Below, piece by piece: positions 49,475-58,557 of a stretch of DNA of 64,000 bases. A program made the translations under genes and the position numbers. Source of the DNA: an uncultured Dokdonia sp. (lineage in GTDB: Bacteria; Bacteroidota; Bacteroidia; Flavobacteriales; Flavobacteriaceae); the NCBI RefSeq assembly GCF_937910895.1, contig NZ_CALEMI010000113.1, forward strand, positions 1 to 64,000, written 5' to 3'. Position 1 is the stretch's first letter. Each line of letters begins with the position of its first letter. The notes below the pieces were generated by a model. It saw only the letters and a list, made by a program, of their open reading frames with translations. It was not told the origin of the DNA and searched no databases.

Positions 49475-50431
49475 ATGAAAAAATTCATCATACTCATTTT
49501 CGCCATGGCACTTATTTATAGCTGTGAAGAGATTATAAGTGTACCCGATATATCAGAAGATTTTATTGTATTAATCGCACCCGCAGATGGTACGGTCTTG
49601 GAGGATATAGACGTTACATTTTCTTGGGAAGAAATAGAATTTGCAGAAGAGTATCAAATTCAGGTGGCACAGCCTAATTTTACAAATGCCAATCAAGTGG
49701 TGCTCGATACGATTTTAGGCGACTCTGTGCAGAGTTTTAGAAGCTTTAGCACCACATTAGCTCCCAATATGTATCAATGGCGTGTAAGAGGTTTTAATGA
49801 TAATTTTCAAACGGACTACACCACACAAAGTTTCAAGATAGATACGCTGCAAACCGATGTAGATATATCAGATCAATTAGTAACGGCCATAGCACCTGTT
49901 GATAATGCTGAGATCACCGCAGGAAATATTAACTTTAATTGGGAAGCTGTGGCAAATGCAACCATGTATCAACTGCAAATTGCCTATCCAAATTTTCAGT
50001 CGCCTATTCAGATCGTAAGAGATACTTTGATTACAACACCTTTATACACCACTACCCTAGAAAGTAATGACTATCAGTGGCGCGTGAAAGCGATGAATAT
50101 TTCTTATGAAACAGCTTATACCACACAAAGCCTCTCTGTTATAGACGATATGGTAAATTTATCAGATCAGATAGTCGAAATCATAGCTCCAGAAGATGGT
50201 TTTGAAACCTCAGAAACGATGGTGAATTTATCATGGCAAGCAATAGAACAAGCCACACTCTACAGAATCATCATTACCGATCTATCAGATAATAGTATTT
50301 TCTTAGAGCAAACGGTAACCACGACAGATATTACCATTGAGTTTGTTTCAGGAATGTACTCTTGGGCGGTACGTGCAGAAAACGATACGCAAAACACACC
50401 CTATACAGAACAAACCATTACCATTCTATAA
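49475..50431 (+). CDS. lipoprotein with three Ig/FN3-like repeats
   Basis: FAMALIYSCEEII lipobox; repeats IAPADGTVLEDIDVTFSWEEIEFAEEYQIQVA / IAPVDNAEITAGNINFNWEAVANATMYQLQIA / IAPEDGFETSETMVNLSWQAIEQATLYRIII. Confidence 0.65.
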   Translation: MKKFIILIFAMALIYSCEEIISVPDISEDFIVLIAPADGTVLEDIDVTFSWEEIEFAEEYQIQVAQPNFTNANQVVLDTILGDSVQSFRSFSTTLAPNMYQWRVRGFNDNFQTDYTTQSFKIDTLQTDVDISDQLVTAIAPVDNAEITAGNINFNWEAVANATMYQLQIAYPNFQSPIQIVRDTLITTPLYTTTLESNDYQWRVKAMNISYETAYTTQSLSVIDDMVNLSDQIVEIIAPEDGFETSETMVNLSWQAIEQATLYRIIITDLSDNSIFLEQTVTTTDITIEFVSGMYSWAVRAENDTQNTPYTEQTITIL

Positions 50432-50434
50432 TCC

Positions 50435-50911
50435 ATGAATAAGAAGAAACGAACCCGATACTTATTACTAGCAGTTATATTAATATACGGCGCTGTAGTT
50501 GTTCGTTTTTTTATGCTTAGTGACGATGGTGTAGATGCTATGATAACTTCAGAACCCATCACTTCTTTTAAACCTGCTAGCTATACCGTGAAAGAAAGTT
50601 TTACCATTGATAATAACTATAGAGATCCTTTTTTAGGAACGATAGTCAACAGGAATCAAACTCGCAAAAAAAATATATCAAGGCAAAATGCATCCAATCA
50701 AGAAGATGCTTATTTTCCAGCAATTAAATATTTAGGACTTATTTCTGACACAGGTTCTGGTAAAAAAGTACTCTCTTTGGAAATCAATACAAAAGAATAT
50801 ATTGCCAAAGAAGGAAGTGTGATTGATAGCGTTCAGATTATTTCAGGAAATCTAAAAAACATTTCCGTTTCTTACAAAGGAAAACGTAAAAATATCAATA
50901 TTTCAGGTTGA
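50435..50911 (+). CDS. GspC/PilP-like protein
   Basis: N-terminal TM; DPFLGTIVNR...IKYLGLISDTGSGKKVLSLEINTKEYIAKEGSVIDSVQI. Confidence 0.5.
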   Translation: MNKKKRTRYLLLAVILIYGAVVVRFFMLSDDGVDAMITSEPITSFKPASYTVKESFTIDNNYRDPFLGTIVNRNQTRKKNISRQNASNQEDAYFPAIKYLGLISDTGSGKKVLSLEINTKEYIAKEGSVIDSVQIISGNLKNISVSYKGKRKNINISG

Positions 50912-52188
50912 TGTTAGCAGTAGGTACAAAAATAAAAGCGGGAGCCTTGCAATTTGCTATTCTGATAAGCGTAGTGATTGCTGTAATCCTTAGTGCTTTT
51001 ATTCTTATTAGTTATTCCCATTTACAATTTGCAAAACAACTAGAGCGCTCTACCAACACCATAAAACTGAGTCACGATGGCATTGGTTATGCTAAACAAA
51101 AATCAATTCCTTATGGGGATAGTATTAGCATCAACCTAGAGGAGGGAATTCAAGAAGAAGTCATCATTTTCAAAACACATTGGGGCATCTTTGATAAGAT
51201 GGTTTCCATAGGAAAAAGCAGAAACTTTAAAACCCAAAAAATAGCCCTATTAGGAGGGCAAACCCCCGAAAAAGAACGACCTGCTATCTTTTTAGAAGAT
51301 AGTAACTCCCCTTTGGTTGTTGTTGGGGAAACGAGTATTTATGGCGATGTATCACTACCAAGACAAGGCATCAAGCCAGGAAACATTGCAGGGAATTATT
51401 ATCAAGGCAAAACGCTCGTGAATGGAAATATCAATCAAAACAATTCTGCAAAGCCCCAGATATCAAATGAGAAAAAAGAGTATATAAAAACCTTACTCTT
51501 TGGTAATCTGCCACAAGAAGATTCTTTGTTCATTCGTTCGCTTGCTTCAGAGATTTCTTCTACGTTTGAGACAGCTCCTAAGTGGATCTATAGTCCAGAT
51601 GTCATACAGATCGATGATCAATCGATCTCTCAAAATATCATTATAAAATCAGATACACTTATTCGTGTGTCCGCTTTCGCGAAAGCGGAAAATATCATAC
51701 TCATAGCACCACATATTGAAATAGCTGATAACGCGATAGGGGCTTTCCAAGCATTTGCTTCTAAAAGTATTACTGTTGGAAAGAATGCACGGCTGACCTA
51801 TCCCTCTGCACTAGTTTTTCAGGAAAAAGAAAACCAAGTACAGACCTCCAATGGAGAACTACGAAGAGGTATTACTTTGGAAGAAGGGAGTATCGTTTCA
51901 GGGAGCGTGATACATCTAGAAAGTCCTAGTGATAATTATCAAAAAGCGCTGGTCACGATTAAAGAAAATGCTATCGTACAAGGCGAGGTCTATAGCGATC
52001 ATATTGTACAACTAGAAGGAAATGTAAAAGGCTCAATATATACGCGTCAGTTTGCTATAGAAACCAGAGGCTCGGTATATAAAAACCATCTTTTTGATGC
52101 GATCATAGATACGAGAAATTTTCCAGTAGCCTTTTGTGGTATAGAAACCACCCAAACTCAAACGAATCTTGTGCAATGGGTGTATTAA
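50908..52188 (+). CDS. secretion-operon protein with bactofilin-like C-terminal repeats
   Basis: N-term LQFAILISVVIAVILSAFILISY; C-term ENAIVQGEVYSDHIVQLEGNVKGSIYTRQFAIETRGSVYKNHL. Confidence 0.5.
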   Translation: MMLAVGTKIKAGALQFAILISVVIAVILSAFILISYSHLQFAKQLERSTNTIKLSHDGIGYAKQKSIPYGDSISINLEEGIQEEVIIFKTHWGIFDKMVSIGKSRNFKTQKIALLGGQTPEKERPAIFLEDSNSPLVVVGETSIYGDVSLPRQGIKPGNIAGNYYQGKTLVNGNINQNNSAKPQISNEKKEYIKTLLFGNLPQEDSLFIRSLASEISSTFETAPKWIYSPDVIQIDDQSISQNIIIKSDTLIRVSAFAKAENIILIAPHIEIADNAIGAFQAFASKSITVGKNARLTYPSALVFQEKENQVQTSNGELRRGITLEEGSIVSGSVIHLESPSDNYQKALVTIKENAIVQGEVYSDHIVQLEGNVKGSIYTRQFAIETRGSVYKNHLFDAIIDTRNFPVAFCGIETTQTQTNLVQWVY

Positions 52189-52508
52189 AAAAGAAAATAT
52201 CCGCATCGACTCTCATGGAAACCTTGGTGGCTACGAGCATCATTCTTATTGTGTTTGTCGTGGCTTCTTTAATTTTAATGAATACCTTCAAGTCCGTTGT
52301 ACAAAGGGATACCTTCTCCGTACAAAACAGATTGGAAGTCTTGCAATACCTCAACACACATGAAAAAATCACACTCCCTTATGATGAAACCTTTGAAGCG
52401 TATGAAATAACGATAGAAAGCGTAGAAGAAGAGGACATACAGTACACGATCTACAAAGCAAAAAAAGCAGGTCAAAAAACACCTTTAATTTTGCGAGAAA
52501 TCCAATGA
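52176..52508 (+). CDS. pseudopilin (GspI/J-like)
   Basis: ATG at 52176 in frame with listed ORF; KKKISASTLMETLVATSIILIVFV. Confidence 0.65.
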   Translation: MGVLKKKISASTLMETLVATSIILIVFVVASLILMNTFKSVVQRDTFSVQNRLEVLQYLNTHEKITLPYDETFEAYEITIESVEEEDIQYTIYKAKKAGQKTPLILREIQ

Positions 52509-52981
52509 CACAAAAACACAAAATACCCGCTTTTACCTTAAGTGAAATCTTAGTGGTTTTGGCTATTACTAGTATTGTCATTGCCATTGCATTTACAGTG
52601 TTACGTCTCGTAACCAAACAATTTACAACCATGCGCGCACGCTACGAAGAGCATACGGAAGTAACAAAGTTTAAACAGCGCTTACTTTTTGATTTTGAAA
52701 AAGGATCTACTGCGCTTTGGAATGAAAAACAACAACAGTTAGCTATTACCGTTCAAGACGAAACTATTCAATATGAAATAGCACCAGATTATGTTCTACG
52801 AGATCGTGATACGATTCCTTTTACAGTTCAAAATACACGCTTTTATTACCAAGGAGATGAAATAGAAGAAGGAGTTACCGATGGGCTTGAACTAACTCTG
52901 ATGATCTCAAATCGTCCTGTTGTCTTTTTTGTGTCTAGGAAAGTAGATGCCCAACAAACAATCAAGGAGGTATGGGACTAA
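52505..52981 (+). CDS. pseudopilin (GspJ-like)
   Basis: HKIPAFTLSEILVVLAITSIVIAIAFTVLRL. Confidence 0.75.
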   Translation: MTQKHKIPAFTLSEILVVLAITSIVIAIAFTVLRLVTKQFTTMRARYEEHTEVTKFKQRLLFDFEKGSTALWNEKQQQLAITVQDETIQYEIAPDYVLRDRDTIPFTVQNTRFYYQGDEIEEGVTDGLELTLMISNRPVVFFVSRKVDAQQTIKEVWD

Positions 52982-54105
52982 AGATAAACGATCTTAAAAA
53001 AGGAAAAGAGCGCAAAGAAGAACCATCTTCTCTGGAGAGTATTCTAAAAAAGGAAATAACTCTTTTTGGAAGTTCTTTTGGGTCTAAAAAGAAAGAACAG
53101 TTTTATACCGAATTAAGTGTATTACTCACCTCAGGTATTCGTTTGAAAGATGCTTTATTTCTTATCGCGGAATCCCAGAAAAAGAAAGAAGATATTGAGT
53201 TGTTTCAAAAAATTGGAGATCGTATTGTAGCGGGGGATGATTTTTCTAAAATCTTGAAAGAACATAAACACTTTACTACCTATGAAGAGCATTCTGTAAG
53301 AATAGGAGAAGAAAGTGGGGCATTAGAAAGAGTCACAAAATCATTAGCCGAATTTTACAGACGTAAAAATGAGCAGCGACGTAATATTGTAAACGCACTA
53401 ACCTACCCCGTGATCTTATTAATTACAGCACTCTTAGCCGTTACCTTTATGCTCAGATTTGTGGTGCCGATGTTTCAAGATATGTTTAGACAAAACGATA
53501 TAGAGCTGCCTGTCATTACACAATCTGTGATTGGGGTGTCTAATTGGTTAGGAACCTATGGTTGGCTAGTTTTTGCCTCCTTACTCCTATTTATCATTTT
53601 TCAGAAACAACTCAATAAAAGAAAATGGTACAGGGCTAGAAAAGATGCTTTTTTAGTAAAGCTTCCACTGATAGGTTCTTTTATAAAAGTATCGAATATA
53701 GCTCGTTTTACACAGGCGGTTTCTCTGCTAGTAAGTACTAAAGTATCGATTGTTCAAAGTATTCATCTAGCGAAAGAAATGATTGACTTTTACCCACTAG
53801 AAAACGTATTAGAAAAAGTAGAAGCGGATATTCAAAAAGGAAAAAGCCTGAGCGAAAGTTTAAAGGAGCATTCTTTTTTTGATCGTAAGATGATTGCCCT
53901 TGTTCGCGTTGCAGAAGAAACTAATAAAACAGAATATGTCTTTGAAAGACTGAGTGAACAATATAATCAAGAGGTTTTACAAAAATCAAAAACGTTTTCT
54001 ACCATTTTAGAACCTTTCATTATTCTGGTTGTAGGAATTATGATAGGTATTATTTTAATCGCGATGTACTTGCCTATGTTTGAAATTGGGAGTGTATTAA
54101 AATAG
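52972..54105 (+). CDS. GspF/PilC-type inner membrane protein
   Basis: FYTELSVLLTSGIRLKDAL...RIGEESGALERV, RFTQAVSLLVSTKVSIVQSI, VRVAEETNKTEYVFERLSEQY. Confidence 0.9.
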   Translation: MGLKINDLKKGKERKEEPSSLESILKKEITLFGSSFGSKKKEQFYTELSVLLTSGIRLKDALFLIAESQKKKEDIELFQKIGDRIVAGDDFSKILKEHKHFTTYEEHSVRIGEESGALERVTKSLAEFYRRKNEQRRNIVNALTYPVILLITALLAVTFMLRFVVPMFQDMFRQNDIELPVITQSVIGVSNWLGTYGWLVFASLLLFIIFQKQLNKRKWYRARKDAFLVKLPLIGSFIKVSNIARFTQAVSLLVSTKVSIVQSIHLAKEMIDFYPLENVLEKVEADIQKGKSLSESLKEHSFFDRKMIALVRVAEETNKTEYVFERLSEQYNQEVLQKSKTFSTILEPFIILVVGIMIGIILIAMYLPMFEIGSVLK

Positions 54106-54110
54106 CAAAA

Positions 54111-54143
54111 AAGGGTCAATCACAGCGTATGTGACTAACCCTT
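54111..54143. terminator. hairpin AAGGGT..TCACA..TGTGA..ACCCTT after gspF-like gene
   Basis: Nested inverted repeats 5 bp downstream of the stop. Confidence 0.55.
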
Positions 54144-54370
54144 AATTAAAAATAGCTAGTTAGTTCTTCAGAAACCTTCATGATTGAAAAGAACTACTAT
54201 TATGAAAGAAAGTACAATAGTAACCTTAAAAGTTAGGTCTAACAAAATTGTAGGTTTTAGTATTCAGTAGTTTCAGCTTCTTTTTTAAAAATGTAATATA
54301 TCTAACGTAAGATTTTAAATTTTGATAAATAGATTGAAAAAGGTATTTTGCTGTGAGATGCTATCCCTAC

Positions 54371-54508
54371 GATCATTTTACAATAATGTGTCCCATATAT
54401 GGGATTCGCCACAAAATGAAATAGTTGTAAATAGTCTTTAAAAACTAGAATTTAAATTAGAAGCTAAGTTATTTTATTAGCTTTACTTTTAACGTTTTTA
54501 AAACTTGA
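54371..54508. repeat. IS-end-like ~135 bp repeat adjoining transposase fragment
   Basis: Matches 32857-32992. Confidence 0.6.
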
Positions 54509-54514
54509 TTGATT

Positions 54515-55040
54515 TTAGAAGCATACTTTACAGCTGTTTTTCTTGTTATGAGTTAATCTTAGTTGTTTTTGATCTTTAAAATTGTGAGTATATCTGGAAA
54601 TATCAATAGATAATCCACTAAAAGTTTCTTCAGGTGTATTTCCACCAAGGATCATTTGTGGACGTATCATATTATATATGGGGATCGTATCTGCCATTAC
54701 ACTTATAAGCTGATTCTCATTATTAATTTCTTTGTGATACATAAATTGGTGTTTAATGACTTTGTTCAGAGCTTCCACCATAGAATTTGAGAAGACCACA
54801 TCTTTTTGAGCAATAATATGTTGGATTGGGATATCAGAAGAGTTAATAAATTCAGAAAAAATACTATTCACATTCTCACTTCCACCATCGGTAAGAAACT
54901 GAAATGTTGAGGGTTGGCGTTCTAAACACGCTTTTTGGATTAAAGATTTGATAGCAATTGCAGATGAGCCTTTCTCTATTTGATACCCAAGAATCATTTT
55001 TGAGTAATGGTCGATGAGAAAATGGATAGGGTAAAAAGCA
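54515..55040 (-). pseudogene. integrase-core (rve) IS transposase, 5'-truncated by the adjacent IS6-like element
   Basis: FYPIHFLIDHYSKMILGYQIEKG...FLTDGGSENVNSIF...FSNSMVEALNKVIKHQF; frame reaches the IS boundary at 55041. Confidence 0.7.
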
Positions 55041-55824
55041 GGTTCTGTCGCATTATTTCGACGACTATATAATTTTGAAAAGAAACATAAAGATTAAGCA
55101 GCCAGTGAACAAAACGTTTTAAATGTTGAAGTTTTAGGAATCAATATTTGCCCTTTTCTAATAATGTACAATTTCTATTCCTGCTAGTGTTCTTTGTGCT
55201 GATTCGAATTCTTTAAATCCTGTGGTAATAGTAATTCTCCTTTTTATACTTCAATGATCTTATTCTACGACGTTGTTTAGATACTTGACTCGCCGAATCT
55301 TTATCTTTTTTGAAGTCAGATTCCTTTTGTTCCAAGTTCGTATCCCAGCCGTATTTGCTCCACTCTTATAAATATTAATAATACGAGGTTTTCCGTTGTT
55401 GCCTATAGCTTTATTCAAGAACTTTTGGGAAGAACCCTTCATTCTTCGTTTGGTCAGTAAGAAATCTATCGTATTTCCTTGCTTATCCACCGCTCGGTAT
55501 AAATACCTATCCTTACCTGCTACCTTGATATACGTTTCATCAAGTCTCCAACTATCGATGACTAACTTCTTACGAATGTTCATATTTTTCTCTATGCCTT
55601 TAGAAAACTTAAACACCCAACGCTGGATTTTGGAATGATCAACTTTGACACCCCGAATAACCATCAATTCTTCAATATCACGGTAACTTAAACTAAATCG
55701 AAATTTGAAATATACCGCTTGTTGTATGATGATGTAAGGATATCGATGGTGTTTGTACATGGAACTACTTTAAAAACATCAAACTTAAGTATATTTGAAA
55801 TAGTAGAATTAATGCGACAGAACC
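55041..55824. mobile_element. IS6-family-like insertion sequence (784 bp), degenerate
   Basis: 15-bp terminal inverted repeats GGTTCTGTCGCATTA (55041-55055; reverse complement 55810-55824) flanking an IS6-like transposase. Confidence 0.75.
55094..55760 (-). pseudogene. IS6-family transposase, interrupted by stops and a frameshift
   Basis: FRFSLSYRDIEELMVIRGVKVDHSKIQRWV...SWRLDETYIKVAGKDRYLYRAVDKQGNTIDFLLTKRR; NNVVE* where NNVVEQDH is expected, then GFKEFESAQRTLAGIEIVH out of the supplied ORF. Confidence 0.75.
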
Positions 55825-55863
55825 GCAATACGAGTAATATGTGTAAATAGCTTCCAATTTTAA

Positions 55864-58557
55864 CTAGAAGACTTTCACCTGTTTTGATATGTATACAGTT
55901 TTATAAACACCTCCGTCATCTTCTTTTAAGTCCCTATTTAAGATAGACGAATAAAATTCCAATTTCCCATTTTTTAGGACTTTACGAATCATTCCGAAGC
56001 CCATTACTTTACTGAAAATAATGCTATTAACTAATTGGGCATTTACTTGTGTCCCCTTTATTGAGGTTTCAATTAAACCTTGCTTAAATTTTAAATAGTC
56101 ATTGCAAAAACTCCAGTCTAACAATTTGTTAGGTAGGCCTTTATCCTCAATTTGTAATGTAGACAGATTAAGAGTGTCATAGATATTGAGTAATACCAAT
56201 TCTTTCCAGTAATTAAACTTACTATTCCATACTAGCTTATTAATTAATTGGTTACTAAGGATCATAAGCTTTAATTTTTGAGAATCATCAATAGTAAATT
56301 CCAAAGATTTCAATGAAATTATAATTTGGCTCAAGCCTAAATCTATAAAATCAAACAACCAATTCTTAGATGTATAGTCTTGAATATATTTATTTAATAT
56401 TATTGGATGTTTAAAAGTTATAGGCTCTGATGGATTATCAACTAATCTAAAGGCTTTATTACTGTTTTCTACGAATAGGATAAATGTGTTTAGTAGCGCG
56501 TGATCGACATAATAACTTACCTCATAATTTGATGAGTTAATTTGAGATTCCAATCGTTTCAATCCAAATTTACGTTCCAATTTGCGCAGTTCATCTAGCT
56601 GTTTATAGTGAACTTTAACTTGAGATAGTTCTTCAACATAGACTTCTTCCCAAAAATGCAACAGAATATGAAAGCCAACAAAGAGCGCATTAAGACTCTT
56701 TGTGTCCTGTGGTATTTGGTTGATAAATCTATTATTAATTAAAGTAGAAACCGCTTTAATTGTTTTCTCAATCTTACGAGCTATTCGTTGACCTTCCCTA
56801 GCATTGATAAATGATTGAGAATGTTTTAAACTTGTTTCTTCGTCCATACCATCATCGCCAGCTTCAGTAGCTAACTCTTCTGCATTATCAGAAAGTTCTT
56901 CTGGATTCTCTCTAATTTTTAAAACGTCTAAAAACTCTTCAACCATTGATGCTATGTTGTCGCTTGTAACGTTTTCTTTAAGAGTTAGGCCTGCATTTTT
57001 ATTGTATTCATTTTCAGAAATCACTTCGCCTTCATCTTCGGCAACTTCATTGTTTGCCAATAAAGGAGCTTGTGATCCCCCACTATCTTTAAAAACTTGT
57101 TCTTGCTCTAAGAAATCTAATACCATTTCATAGTTTAAAGAATTGAATATGTCAAGATGTTCAAAGCTTTGGAGTTTAGCTAATCGTTCGTCAGGATTTG
57201 ATTTTTTAAGTACGTTTACATTTTGAATCAATCCAAAGGTTGAGATACGTTCTTCTGTAGCTGAACTATATAAGGCAACTTTAAAAATACTTTCAGTTAC
57301 CTTAAGTGGTGTCTGGATTTTTTTAGAGTTTACTGAAACATCTATATTTTCAAGTAAAGCATTATTACTATCAAACGTTTTTAATACACATTCACTGGTA
57401 AAGCTTTTGCCCAAGGAAATAGTAACGATGCTATCACTTAACTCTATGTGTTTAATTTTCAATAAGTCTATTGTGATTTCAACATTTTCTGACTCTGCAT
57501 TTACAGTGTTTTTAATGTCAAGCGTTCCTTTTTTGGGTATTTGAATACCCAATTTTTTTATAAAGTCTTGGGCTTTTTTAGTTCGTATCGTAATAACAGC
57601 TTCATCATTTTTAAACGCTCTATTACTTATTCCGTAAGCCTCTAAAGTTGCATTTGCGCTTCCTAAGACGAACACTGTCTCATCATCGTATTCAATCTGA
57701 ATAATCTTTGCGTGAAGTCTCTGTATGCTTTTAGAGTTCTCTGTATTGATGACATCTTTCCAGTCAGAGAATTGACATATACTTGACGCAAAATCTACAG
57801 GTAAAATACCATTAGTGGTATCAACAACGCAATGTATTTCTTTAGGTGCCAAATCATCAATGACCTTTTGTAAGAAAGCTCCAGACCTGTTGTAATAAGG
57901 CGCAATTATTTTGATGCTTTTTGGCTTTCGCGAAAGCGTACTTATGACCTCGCTATATAATGACTTTGTATTTTGAGTAAAAAACATTCTATACTCAAAT
58001 TCCTTAATGGTTGCTATGCTATCTTGTTTGTCTTCCAAATCTGATATCCATTGCGAATGCTGCGCTATCCAATTAATTTTAGTAAGATTGATTCCTAAAC
58101 TATGAGACGATAGCGACTGTATATATTGCCAAGCAGATTTAAAAATAGGTTGTGCACTTAATCTTTCTTTTACCATATAAAAAGAAGACCATATCTCATC
58201 ATTATAAAGCAAGCCACTCGAAGTGATGTTACCACTGCCTATGGATAGATATCCTTTATCTTTCCCAGCTATAAAAAGCATTTTAGGATGAAATGCTCCT
58301 GATATAGTGACAGGTGTAATACTATAATTTGAATTGAACTTTTTTAGACTATCGCCTAAGTGTGACGCTAAATACTTTTCTAGCATTGAAGCATCAACAA
58401 ATAAATTAATGTTAGTAATTCCTGCACCTCTTAACTTCGGTAATATGAGCTGTTCAAAAAAAGCAAGGTCAATACTGTAGCTTGTAATTACGCAGCTATG
58501 ATACTTGTTCTTTCCCGTACCTATAAGCTCTAAAATGTTGGACCTTTCTATTTTCAT
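55864..58557 (-). CDS. phospholipase D-superfamily (HKD) protein
   Basis: Two HxK motifs: FHPKMLFIAGKDKGYLSIGSGNITSSG and RLHAKIIQIEYDDETVFVLGSANAT. Confidence 0.75.
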   Translation of the reverse strand: MKIERSNILELIGTGKNKYHSCVITSYSIDLAFFEQLILPKLRGAGITNINLFVDASMLEKYLASHLGDSLKKFNSNYSITPVTISGAFHPKMLFIAGKDKGYLSIGSGNITSSGLLYNDEIWSSFYMVKERLSAQPIFKSAWQYIQSLSSHSLGINLTKINWIAQHSQWISDLEDKQDSIATIKEFEYRMFFTQNTKSLYSEVISTLSRKPKSIKIIAPYYNRSGAFLQKVIDDLAPKEIHCVVDTTNGILPVDFASSICQFSDWKDVINTENSKSIQRLHAKIIQIEYDDETVFVLGSANATLEAYGISNRAFKNDEAVITIRTKKAQDFIKKLGIQIPKKGTLDIKNTVNAESENVEITIDLLKIKHIELSDSIVTISLGKSFTSECVLKTFDSNNALLENIDVSVNSKKIQTPLKVTESIFKVALYSSATEERISTFGLIQNVNVLKKSNPDERLAKLQSFEHLDIFNSLNYEMVLDFLEQEQVFKDSGGSQAPLLANNEVAEDEGEVISENEYNKNAGLTLKENVTSDNIASMVEEFLDVLKIRENPEELSDNAEELATEAGDDGMDEETSLKHSQSFINAREGQRIARKIEKTIKAVSTLINNRFINQIPQDTKSLNALFVGFHILLHFWEEVYVEELSQVKVHYKQLDELRKLERKFGLKRLESQINSSNYEVSYYVDHALLNTFILFVENSNKAFRLVDNPSEPITFKHPIILNKYIQDYTSKNWLFDFIDLGLSQIIISLKSLEFTIDDSQKLKLMILSNQLINKLVWNSKFNYWKELVLLNIYDTLNLSTLQIEDKGLPNKLLDWSFCNDYLKFKQGLIETSIKGTQVNAQLVNSIIFSKVMGFGMIRKVLKNGKLEFYSSILNRDLKEDDGGVYKTVYISKQVKVF

